This document shows positions 50,532-58,189 of a stretch of DNA of 64,000 bases, piece after piece. The stretch is taken from contig CAZYOQ010000006.1 in assembly GCA_964649145.1 (NCBI GenBank), positions 5,488-69,487 on the forward strand. Direction: 5' to 3'. The stretch's first letter is position 1, and each line of letters starts with the position of its first letter. The position numbers and the translations under genes were made by a program. Source of the DNA: MGBC163016 sp964649145 (GTDB lineage Bacteria > Actinomycetota > Coriobacteriia > Coriobacteriales > Eggerthellaceae). The notes under the pieces are model-generated. The model did not search any database. It worked only from the letters and a program-made list of their open reading frames with translations, and had not been told where the DNA came from.

Positions 50532-50543
50532 TATAATTGTCTT
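50532..50543 (+). promoter_or_regulatory. -10 element for a probably leaderless rsmI transcript
   Basis: TATAAT at 50532-50537 is followed after six bases by ATG 50544, the best rsmI start. A -10 this close puts the transcription start at or next to the first codon. No Shine-Dalgarno precedes the ATG. No good -35 is visible. Confidence 0.45.
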
Positions 50544-51434
50544 ATGGAAAAGATTGGATCTTCAAAAGGAAAACTCTCAATAGTTCCAACCCCTATCGGG
50601 AATCTTGGGGATATAACGTTTAGGTCTATTGAGACGCTGGAATCGGCAGATGCCATATTTGCAGAAGACACGCGCATGATGCAAAAACTTGCGCGCGCGC
50701 TTGGTATTAATTTTAGCGCTCGCATATACAGGCTCGACGAGAACACGATGGCCTTTCGGGCTTTGGATGTGGCTGAAATGGTTGCAAGTGGCAAGAACGT
50801 TGCCTATTGCACTGACGCAGGAATGCCTGGGGTCTCAGACCCGGGATCGAGGCTTGTCTCGCTTTTTCGCGAGAAGGGGCTACCTGTTGAAGTGCTTCCT
50901 GGTGCAAGCGCAAGCATTGTCGCTTACGTTTCAAGTTCTAGTGAAAACCCCCATTTCTACTTTGGTGGTTTTTTGCCTCGGAAAGACTCGCAAAGACGCG
51001 CATGCCTTGAAGAGCTCACGCACTTAGATGCTGCTTTAATATTTTATGAGAGCCCAAATAGGCTAGCTCGGACACTTGCGATACTGGCAGAGGTGTTTCC
51101 GAGCAGAAAAGTATCTGTTTGTCGGGAACTGACGAAGCTTCATGAAGAGGTTGTCACAGGATTAGCTGAAGAGCTTGCGACTCAAATTAGCGAGCGTGAC
51201 GAAAAGGAACGTATCAAGGGCGAATGTGTGATCGTGGTAGACGGGCCTACTTCTGCGGAATTGCAAAAAGATGCGGCTTGCGCAGAAGAGGATGCGCTAG
51301 TTTTGGCGCAGAAATTGGCAGCAGATGGGATAGATTCCAAAACGGCTGTGAAAGAGCTAACTTCAAAGTTCGCGATTAGCAAGAATCGGGCATACGATTT
51401 ATTCCTTGATAGCAAAAGGAATAAAGATGCCTGA
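50544..51434 (+). CDS. rsmI: 16S rRNA (cytidine1402-2'-O)-methyltransferase
   Basis: An SAM-dependent TP methylase of 296 residues acting on C1402 of 16S rRNA. Motifs are LSIVPTPIGNLGDITFRSIETL, AEDTRMMQKL, YCTDAGMPGVSDPG and EVLPGASA, then FYESPNRLARTL and CRELTKLHEEV. The open frame begins 33 codons earlier (50445), but the family start fits ATG 50544, which has a -10 sequence directly before it and no ribosome site. It overlaps the next gene by 8 bp. Confidence 0.93.
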   Translation: MEKIGSSKGKLSIVPTPIGNLGDITFRSIETLESADAIFAEDTRMMQKLARALGINFSARIYRLDENTMAFRALDVAEMVASGKNVAYCTDAGMPGVSDPGSRLVSLFREKGLPVEVLPGASASIVAYVSSSSENPHFYFGGFLPRKDSQRRACLEELTHLDAALIFYESPNRLARTLAILAEVFPSRKVSVCRELTKLHEEVVTGLAEELATQISERDEKERIKGECVIVVDGPTSAELQKDAACAEEDALVLAQKLAADGIDSKTAVKELTSKFAISKNRAYDLFLDSKRNKDA

Positions 51435-52017
51435 TACAAATTCTCCTTTAAACCACAACAGCGCTAAAAGCGCTACATCTAGTCTTGGGTGTGTCGATGG
51501 AATAGAGTTTTACCTATATCGCAAACGCGTTAAGAATCTGAATATTCGAGTACGTTCAAATGGGGAAGTTTGCGTGAGTGCGCCTTTATGCATGTCGCTT
51601 AATTCAATCGAGAAATTTGTGGCTTCTAAGTCAGCTTGGATTGCACGTGTTAAGAAAGAATACGAGTCAAGTCCTGCGTATCAGGCTGAACGCGCAAGCG
51701 ACGAAGAAAAGAAGCAGTGGAAAGAAGTTCTTAGTGCTGTTGCGCCTCCATTAGTTGAGGAGTGGGAAGCTATACTTGGTGTTAATGTGAAGAAGCTTGT
51801 TTATAGGAACATGAAAAGCAGGTGGGGAAGCTGCCAGCCCGATACCGGAAGGATATGCCTTAACACTCGTCTTGCGCTTTATCCTCCAGAATGCTTGGAA
51901 TATGTGGTGGTACATGAACTTTGCCATTTGCTTGTTAGAGGGCACGGGAAGGATTTCCATAAACTAATGGACGCCGTTATGCCCGACTGGAAAAGCCGTC
52001 GAGCAGCATTGCGTTGA
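51427..52017 (+). CDS. YgjP/DUF45-type metallopeptidase-like protein
   Basis: A 196-residue protein with a zincin motif HELCH in VVHELCHLLVRGHGKDF, where the His and Glu residues match the HExxH catalytic site and the downstream His of the family. The N-terminal part (about 15-60) is the YgjP-type beta domain (LNIRVRSNGEVCVSAP). The start ATG 51427 follows AAGGA and overlaps the rsmI stop by 8 bp. It is probably a cytoplasmic metalloprotease of unknown substrate. Confidence 0.9.
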   Translation: MPDTNSPLNHNSAKSATSSLGCVDGIEFYLYRKRVKNLNIRVRSNGEVCVSAPLCMSLNSIEKFVASKSAWIARVKKEYESSPAYQAERASDEEKKQWKEVLSAVAPPLVEEWEAILGVNVKKLVYRNMKSRWGSCQPDTGRICLNTRLALYPPECLEYVVVHELCHLLVRGHGKDFHKLMDAVMPDWKSRRAALR

Positions 52018-52027
52018 AGGGAAAAAC

Positions 52028-52453
52028 ATGTTTGAACAAGATTACCTTATGAAGCTGATAATGGACCTTGTACAGGCTCTTGCTAAGTCGATGATTCAGG
52101 CCGACGAGGAAGAAAACCCATACGCGGCGGCAAGATCGCTGGAAGTGGCCATTGGGCACGCTGTTGACATGGATGCATCGCTGTTTCTTTCCCTGGAACC
52201 AGAATCGATGTCGTCCATGATGTCTATTTCTTCAATGGATGCGAATGGTGCGGAATATATTGCAAGATCTTTGGCGTTGGCATCTGTATATAACAGGCAG
52301 GCGGGAGATGTGCATTTGGCAGATTTACGCATGGCTCAAGCGCAGGCTGTGGCATCTACTTATGGGTTTAGCTTAGACGACATGGCATTTGATGAGAGCG
52401 TTGATTTAGGCGAAGCTATAGCGGCAGCACAAGAATTTCTTGATAGGGAATAA
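52028..52453 (+). CDS. DUF6483-like small protein
   Basis: A 141-residue acidic helical protein starting MFEQDYLMKLIMDLVQALAK, which resembles the DUF6483 family of gut anaerobes. It has no known function. The C-terminal half (SLALASVYNRQAGDVHLADLRMAQAQAVA) looks TPR-like. It follows the peptidase gene after 10 bp and is probably cotranscribed with rsmI. Confidence 0.75.
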   Translation: MFEQDYLMKLIMDLVQALAKSMIQADEEENPYAAARSLEVAIGHAVDMDASLFLSLEPESMSSMMSISSMDANGAEYIARSLALASVYNRQAGDVHLADLRMAQAQAVASTYGFSLDDMAFDESVDLGEAIAAAQEFLDRE

Positions 52454-52456
52454 AAA

Positions 52457-52480
52457 ATGCCCCGCACATGCGCGGGGCAT
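52457..52480 (-). terminator. Bidirectional terminator between the DUF6483-like and csp genes
   Basis: ATGCCCCGC pairs with GCGGGGCAT. On the minus strand it is followed by TTTTTTATT, so it ends the cold-shock transcript. The plus-strand gene may use it too. Confidence 0.85.
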
Positions 52481-52505
52481 TCCGAGTTATCCGAATACAG
52501 CCAAT

Positions 52506-52709
52506 CTAGATTTTCGATACGTTGCTAGCCTGCAGCTTTCCGTTTTGTCCAGTGGTTATATCGAAGGTAACCGCTTGTCCTTCATCAAGGGTTTTGAAAC
52601 CATCCATCTGGATTTCAGAGAAGTGGACGAATAAATCTTCGCCATCTTCCTGGGAAATAAACCCATAACCCTTTTCTGGATTAAACCATTTTACTTTGCC
52701 TTCTGCCAT
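52506..52709 (-). CDS. Cold-shock protein, CspA family
   Basis: A 67-residue OB-fold RNA/DNA-binding protein. Both RNP motifs are present, KGYGFI and DLFVHF, and KVKWFN is at the N-terminus. The ATG follows AGAGGA. It probably melts RNA structures at low temperature. The 273-bp AT-rich region upstream may form its long 5' UTR, as in other csp genes. Confidence 0.96.
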   Translation of the reverse strand: MAEGKVKWFNPEKGYGFISQEDGEDLFVHFSEIQMDGFKTLDEGQAVTFDITTGQNGKLQASNVSKI

Positions 52710-52982
52710 CCTAAATCCTCTTTCTGCCGCCTAAATAAATAGACATTTTCTTTCTTGCAACACAGTAATGTTGCATGGTCAAAATATGTGAACGTTAACA
52801 CTATACGCTACACAATGCATAAAAGACTTCGAGATTTTTTCGTATTTACATTTGAATGAATTTTGTTACCTTAAAAAAATTTGCAGTGACAGAAAAACAA
52901 TTCAAGCTCTCGCAGAATTCCCAGTGTATGGGGTATATAAAAAATGTTTATCAAAAGTTAAGTATTTTCTGAAACACACAAG
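52710..52982 (-). promoter_or_regulatory. AT-rich upstream region of csp
   Basis: The region contains long A/T runs and no ORF. It lies upstream of csp (minus) and downstream of queA (minus). A long 5' UTR is expected for csp genes, but no hairpin or motif was resolved with confidence. Confidence 0.3.
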
Positions 52983-54092
52983 CTAGACGATTAACATTGA
53001 GTCTCCGAAACTCAGCATTCGGTACTCTAAGTTTATCGCATGTTCGTAGGCTTGCATTATCATCTCGCGTCCGGCGAAAGCTGAAACCAACATCATTAGC
53101 GTGCTTCTCGGCACATGAAAGTTTGTGATTAGGGCATCGACGACTTTGAAATCATAGCCTGGCATTATGAATATGGAAGTTGAGGCACTACATACACTTT
53201 CGATTATATGGCCACCTTTGGCTTTTTTGGCTATAGCGGCTGCGCTCTCAAGAGACCGAACAGAGGTTGTGCCAACAGCTATCACGCGCCCCCCTCGCGA
53301 CTTACACTTCTCTACGGCATTTGCAGTAAGCTGGGGTACCGTATAGGTTTCGGTGTGCATGGCGTGATCTTCTGCGTTTTCTTCATCAACAACCCGAAAT
53401 GTGTCGAGGCCAACTTCTAGGTCTACCGTTGCCCAATCCACTCCTTTTGCTTTCAGGCTCTCTATCAGCTCCTTTGTAAAATGAAGCCCTGCGGTTGGGG
53501 CGGCGGCCGATCCTACCTTTGCCGAATAGACCGTCTGATACATCTCTTCGTCGCCAACATAGTCTTTTATATAAGGGGGCAATGGTGTTTTTCCAACGGC
53601 GTCAAGGGCTTCATCTAGGCTTGCCATATTAGTGCTGATGCAAACGACCCTCTCGCCTTTTTGCGAAGCCTGCACATCTTTTGCCCAATCGATAACCTCC
53701 GCCGACATCGCTACATTACCCATTTCGTCGGTGAAGTCGACAATGGCACCATTGCCTGGTTTCAGGCGTTTGCCAGGACGTACCAATGCCTCCCAATAGG
53801 CTAACTTGTTCGTGCGGCAGCGAGGCCCTCCTGTTTCTCTTAGGAGGAAAATCTCGCATGCCCCGCCCGTGTTTCGCTTCTTTCCTATTAATCGACATGG
53901 ACGTACCCTAGTTTCGTTTGCTACAAGCAAATCTCCTGGATGTAAATACTTTGCTATATCGCGGAAAATACAATCTTCAATTTGGCCGGTTTCTTTGTGC
54001 AAGACCAGCATGCGGCATTTATCGCGCACCTCGCAAGGAGATTGAGCAATAAGGTGTTCAGGAAGGTTGTAGTCGAAATCTGAAGTTTTCAT
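52983..54092 (-). CDS. queA: tRNA preQ1(34) S-adenosylmethionine ribosyltransferase-isomerase
   Basis: The 369-residue enzyme makes epoxyqueuosine from preQ1-modified tRNA. Motifs: FDYNLPEHLIAQSP at the N-terminus, TAGLHFT around 230 (AAPTAGLHFTKEL), VDLEVGLDTFR, and IAVGTTSVRSLE. The length is slightly longer than E. coli QueA. A mapped neighbour set (queH, tgt) completes most of the queuosine pathway from preQ1. Confidence 0.96.
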   Translation of the reverse strand: MKTSDFDYNLPEHLIAQSPCEVRDKCRMLVLHKETGQIEDCIFRDIAKYLHPGDLLVANETRVRPCRLIGKKRNTGGACEIFLLRETGGPRCRTNKLAYWEALVRPGKRLKPGNGAIVDFTDEMGNVAMSAEVIDWAKDVQASQKGERVVCISTNMASLDEALDAVGKTPLPPYIKDYVGDEEMYQTVYSAKVGSAAAPTAGLHFTKELIESLKAKGVDWATVDLEVGLDTFRVVDEENAEDHAMHTETYTVPQLTANAVEKCKSRGGRVIAVGTTSVRSLESAAAIAKKAKGGHIIESVCSASTSIFIMPGYDFKVVDALITNFHVPRSTLMMLVSAFAGREMIMQAYEHAINLEYRMLSFGDSMLIV

Positions 54093-54163
54093 ATCTGTGG
54101 ATTATATGTTTAGGTGGTGAAGTGCGCCATGTGAATATGGATGGCCTTGTTGCGCAGCTGGCC

Positions 54164-54928
54164 TCACACACTCGGCCGGTCTTGCGAGTTTTCGCTTCTC
54201 AGCTTTTTCAAGATGGCGTGCCTTCTTGCACGCTTCTCGTCATATTCTTTTCGCTCCTTTTTGCGCGCGTCGATTCTTGCCTCCTCGGCGGCTCTTAACT
54301 CTGCATTTTCTTGTCGCTTGCGCTCTTTTTCAGCTTTTCTGGCTTGGCGCCTTTGTACACGTTGCGCATCGGCTTCCACCATAGATATCTCGCACCCGCA
54401 GTAATTTTGCCGATACATTCTGGCTTCTCTAGAGCGCCTTGTAGCCTCGTCATAATAAGGGCGAAAGTCTTCGAACACGCAATCCAGATTCGCCTCTTTG
54501 CAAGCTTCATTAAGCTCTTGAGCGATAAGGTCTGTGTATTGATAAGGGCTTACAGAAAGCGTTGTACTAATTGATGTGTATCCGTTTTCTTTTGCGTATC
54601 GAACGGTATCTTCAAAGCGCAATTTGTAGCACCTTCTGCACCTTTCTTCCCTTGAGATCTCGCCATTTTCGAAAGGCTCTTTGCAAACACAGACCCAATC
54701 AGCGTGGTTATGCGGCCCTTCAATTACGTCTATACCGCTATCGTTTGCCCAGCTTTTCAGGGTTTCTAACCTTCTTATATATTCTTCTTGGGGTGCGATA
54801 TTGCAATTTGCATAGAAAATATCGAAGGAGTATCCCTGTTCGTTTAATATTCGTGAAGGTTCAAGCGAACACGGTCCACAACATGCATGCAGCAAAAGCC
54901 GTCCTTGTTTTTCATTCCTCGATTTCAT
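54164..54928 (-). CDS. queH: Epoxyqueuosine reductase QueH, with charged C-terminal extension
   Basis: QueH replaces QueG in many anaerobes and reduces epoxyqueuosine to queuosine. The N-terminal nucleotide/Fe-S region is LLLHACCGPCSLEPS (C16, C17, C20), and the conserved CRRCYKLR is near 95. The core ends about residue 190; residues 190-254 are Arg/Glu/Ala-rich and predicted to form a long helix. It lies 71 bp upstream of queA and is divergent from the HAD gene. It is probably cotranscribed with queA. Confidence 0.92.
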   Translation of the reverse strand: MKSRNEKQGRLLLHACCGPCSLEPSRILNEQGYSFDIFYANCNIAPQEEYIRRLETLKSWANDSGIDVIEGPHNHADWVCVCKEPFENGEISREERCRRCYKLRFEDTVRYAKENGYTSISTTLSVSPYQYTDLIAQELNEACKEANLDCVFEDFRPYYDEATRRSREARMYRQNYCGCEISMVEADAQRVQRRQARKAEKERKRQENAELRAAEEARIDARKKERKEYDEKRARRHAILKKLRSENSQDRPSV

Positions 54929-54972
54929 AGAGGCTATACTAACAAACTAAAGTTTGCTGGGGGGAGTATCAC

Positions 54973-55875
54973 TTGGCTGTGGAGAAAAGAAAGTATCGGG
55001 CGATATGTTTCGACTTGGACGGAACACTGCTTGGTATGGACATAGACGATTTCATGAAGGCATACTTTGCCCGTATTGCAAAATGGGCGGGAACTTTTGG
55101 TCTTGACTCCGAAAGATTCATAGTAGCTTTGAAAAGTGGAACCCGTGCCATGGCTTTAAGCGACGACGATCGCACAAACAAGGAAGTTTTTTGGGACGAG
55201 TTTTCGCATATATATGGGCAAAGCGAGCTTGAAGGGTTAGACGTATTGGCAATTGCCGATGAGTTTTATCTGGAAGACTTCAACCATATTGGTGATGGTT
55301 TTGAGTATGACCCGGTAGTTCCGAAAACACTTGAGACGCTTCGGGCGAAGGGCTATCCGCTGTTGTTAACAACCATGCCGATGTTTCCACTGCAGGCCGT
55401 CAAACATCGCCTATCTTGGGCAGGTATTGACTCAGATATTTTCGATCGCATAACAAGCTACGAAAATTCCAAAACAACAAAGCCTAGACAGTCATATTTC
55501 GCCGAAAACCTAGCCGCAATGGGCGTGCTAGGTGAAGACGTTTTGATGGTTGGCAACAATACCATGGAAGATCTTGCCTTTTTAGACTTAGGAGCAGACT
55601 GCTACCTTGTGACTGACTGGCTCCTAGACCCTCTTGGCTATGACCTCGACACTGTCAAGCACGGTACTTTCAAGGAGTTTGCTAGCTGGGTTGAAAAGCT
55701 TCCTGTTTGCGACAACCCTGCGCTAGATATTGAAAGAGAGTCAATTGAACATGCTAAGATGCGTGCCTCCTACGAGAAGAGCATCTCTTCGGCACTAGAC
55801 CCCAAATCAACAGAAGAAAATTCCAAGCGACTAGCAGATGCAATAGAAAGCGATACCCCTTTGGGCAAGGAATAG
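54973..55875 (+). CDS. HAD-superfamily hydrolase
   Basis: A 300-residue HAD hydrolase. Motif I is CFDLDGTLL (about 12-20), the helical cap follows, motif II is LLTTMP, motif III includes the Lys in SKTTKPRQ, and motif IV is MVGNNTMEDL. The start is TTG 54973 with GGGGAG six bases upstream. The end (about 235-300) is Ser/Glu-rich and not part of the fold. The tgt gene starts four bases after its stop, so it may be tied to queuosine or nucleotide salvage, but no substrate can be named. Confidence 0.88.
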   Translation: MAVEKRKYRAICFDLDGTLLGMDIDDFMKAYFARIAKWAGTFGLDSERFIVALKSGTRAMALSDDDRTNKEVFWDEFSHIYGQSELEGLDVLAIADEFYLEDFNHIGDGFEYDPVVPKTLETLRAKGYPLLLTTMPMFPLQAVKHRLSWAGIDSDIFDRITSYENSKTTKPRQSYFAENLAAMGVLGEDVLMVGNNTMEDLAFLDLGADCYLVTDWLLDPLGYDLDTVKHGTFKEFASWVEKLPVCDNPALDIERESIEHAKMRASYEKSISSALDPKSTEENSKRLADAIESDTPLGKE

Positions 55876-55879
55876 CTTT

Positions 55880-57025
55880 ATGGAATTGTTCGAGACTAGC
55901 ATTGATGCCACTTGCGGCCATGCCAGGGCGCTAACCTATCAGACTGCCCATGGCCAGTTCCAAACGCCGATGTTTATGCCTGTGGGCACAAGGGCAACTG
56001 TTAAAGGAATTCCCCCTGAGATGCTCAAGGATATAGGCGCTCAGGTAGTACTTTCCAATACATACCACTTGTCTATGCGCCCAGGAGCCGATGTCGTTAA
56101 AGAAGCTGGCGGTATTCATAAGTTCATGAACTACAACGGCCCTATTTTGACCGATTCGGGAGGATTTCAGGTTTTCTCATTGGCTGACACCGTAAAGCTT
56201 GACGATTCAGGCGTCACATTTAGAAGTGTCTATGATGGTGAGATAGTACATTGGACTCCAGAGGAAAACATGGCAATCCAGCAGGCTATCGGGGCAGATA
56301 TTGTCATGCAACTTGATCAATGTGCACCTTACCCTGCCTCTCGGGACTTCGTGGCTCGGGCAGTCAAGTATTCAAGTGATTGGGCAAAGCGCTGTCTTGC
56401 AGCTCACGACCGAGCAGACCAAACTCTTTTCGGCATTGTTCAAGGGGGAATGCATCTAGATTTACGCTTGCAATCCATAAACAGCCTTCTTGATATCGAG
56501 AAAGAATCGCTTGCAAATGGCAAGAGAGTTTTCGGTGGCTTCGGTATTGGAGGCTATTCGGTTGGTGAGAGTCACGATGTAATGTTTGAGACCTTAGGCC
56601 AGGTTGCACGCGCTCTGCCCGCAAATCGCCCGAGATATCTTATGGGTGTTGGGAATCCTACGACGCTTGTTAAGGCAGTAGGCGAAGGCGTTGACATGTT
56701 TGACTGCGTTTTAGCCACAAGAACAGGGCGCATGGGAACCGCTTTTTCAAGCCAAGGGCGAATGAACTTGCGAAACGCGGCCTATACTCGTGATTTTGGC
56801 CCTCTAGATGAGCAGTGCCATTGCCCAACATGCACGAATTATTCTCGAGCTTACCTTAGGCACTTGGTCAAGCAGGGCGAGATGCTTGGAGGCATACTTA
56901 TTTCCATTCATAATCTCTATTACCTGTTAAATCTTATGCGTGATCTTCGTGCTGCTGTTATAGGTGGTTGTTATCAAGATTTTCTTAACAAGTGGATGAA
57001 TTCTTCGGCCGCAGAAGATTACTAG
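55880..57025 (+). CDS. tgt: tRNA-guanine transglycosylase
   Basis: A 381-residue TGT that exchanges guanine 34 for preQ1 in tRNAs with GUN anticodons. Signature motifs: LSNTYHLSMRPGADVV, DSGGFQVFSL, GGFGIGGYSVGES, the catalytic Asp in DMFDCVLATRTGRMG and the zinc site CHCPTCTNYSRAYLRHL. The start ATG follows AAGGA. It works with queA and queH, transcribed divergently. A preQ1 transporter or synthesis genes are not in the window. Confidence 0.97.
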   Translation: MELFETSIDATCGHARALTYQTAHGQFQTPMFMPVGTRATVKGIPPEMLKDIGAQVVLSNTYHLSMRPGADVVKEAGGIHKFMNYNGPILTDSGGFQVFSLADTVKLDDSGVTFRSVYDGEIVHWTPEENMAIQQAIGADIVMQLDQCAPYPASRDFVARAVKYSSDWAKRCLAAHDRADQTLFGIVQGGMHLDLRLQSINSLLDIEKESLANGKRVFGGFGIGGYSVGESHDVMFETLGQVARALPANRPRYLMGVGNPTTLVKAVGEGVDMFDCVLATRTGRMGTAFSSQGRMNLRNAAYTRDFGPLDEQCHCPTCTNYSRAYLRHLVKQGEMLGGILISIHNLYYLLNLMRDLRAAVIGGCYQDFLNKWMNSSAAEDY

Positions 57026-57106
57026 CATTTATTAATATATATTTTGAAGGCGCATTTAGACTGTTTCTGCATTAATGAAACGAAAAGAACCGTTTGGAGA
57101 AATCAT

Positions 57107-57973
57107 ATGAAGCCCCGTATTATTACCTCAGTGCTCCTTGCAGCGTCACTTGTAGCGAGCTGTGGTTCATTGGCATTTGCTGAAGACGCGCAAGCTCAAA
57201 CAGCTCAGGCAACTCAGGTAGCTCAGGCAGCAGAATCGGGCGCGGAAGCAAGTTCCCTGCAATCAAGTTCTTCAACGATGTCTCTTTTTGCATCTAGCAA
57301 AAACGGTTTGGTTAAGAAGGGCTCTTCCTATTATTTCTACAAGAATGGCAAAAAGGTTAAAAGCTGCTGGAAGAAGGTCAAAGGCTATAAGTATTATTTC
57401 CAGAAGAATGGAAAGGCCGCTACAGGTTCCGTGAAAATTAAGGGTACCTACTATGTTTTCAAGGCAAATGGAAAGCTTGCTAAGGGAACGAAGACTCGCG
57501 TAGTCACTATCAAAAAGGTGAAGTATCAGGTTACTAAGGCCGGAAAGGCGAAGTCTGGCTGGAACGCCAAGAAGACAAGGTATTACAAAACCAATGGTGC
57601 CTTATTTACTAACGGAAAGAAAAAAATCGGCTCAAAGACTTATTGTTTCAAAACATCTGGAGCCTTGATCAAGGGCGATGGTATTAAAAAGATAAGCACA
57701 ATCAATTATTCGTTTTTGTGCGCGAACAGCAAAGGGATCTACGATTCTGCGAGAACCAAAAAGCTTAATGCGTATGCTTCAGAGGGCACAAAGTGCCAAG
57801 GCCTTATCTCGCTTCTTGGAACGCCTTCCAAACAGGTGACGCTTTCTTCTTGCTATTCCGTTGGCGGGGAAGAATGTGTTCCTTCAATAGAGCGTACGTA
57901 CAAGAATTTCAAGCTAGTAACGTATAAGACGTCTAATGGTGAGGAATATTTCGGCTACCTAGAAGCGGTTTAA
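57107..57973 (+). CDS. Secreted protein with cell-wall-binding-type repeats
   Basis: The start ATG 57107 follows GGAGA; the longer frame reaches 21 codons upstream. A signal peptide (about 1-26, cut near AFA-ED) leads to a Gln/Ala-rich segment, then four or five short repeats with Tyr/Gly/Lys (YYFYKNGKKVKS, YYFQKNGKAATG, YYVFKANGKLAKG, YYKTNGALF, YCFKTSGALI), which resemble choline-binding or related cell-wall-binding repeats. The C-terminal 90 residues (FLCANSKGIYDS to EYFGYLEAV) form a separate unknown domain. The protein is very Lys-rich, so it could bind anionic wall polymers. No catalytic domain was seen. Confidence 0.83.
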   Translation: MKPRIITSVLLAASLVASCGSLAFAEDAQAQTAQATQVAQAAESGAEASSLQSSSSTMSLFASSKNGLVKKGSSYYFYKNGKKVKSCWKKVKGYKYYFQKNGKAATGSVKIKGTYYVFKANGKLAKGTKTRVVTIKKVKYQVTKAGKAKSGWNAKKTRYYKTNGALFTNGKKKIGSKTYCFKTSGALIKGDGIKKISTINYSFLCANSKGIYDSARTKKLNAYASEGTKCQGLISLLGTPSKQVTLSSCYSVGGEECVPSIERTYKNFKLVTYKTSNGEEYFGYLEAV

Positions 57974-58189
57974 GTGAGCGCTTTATGGCTGCCTAGTTAA
58001 TGAGATGAGTTGATTATTGCTTTTTGCGCGAGACATCCGAGGCCGGTATAGACTTTCGACCTTATTTTCTCCGTATCTTTATATTTGTGGCAGAATAGTT
58101 ACGTTGTGCGCATTATCCTTTGATGGGCGCTGTGAATACGCGCAATATAACATTTTAAGTTGAATATTGAAGTCTAATAGGGGTTTAAA

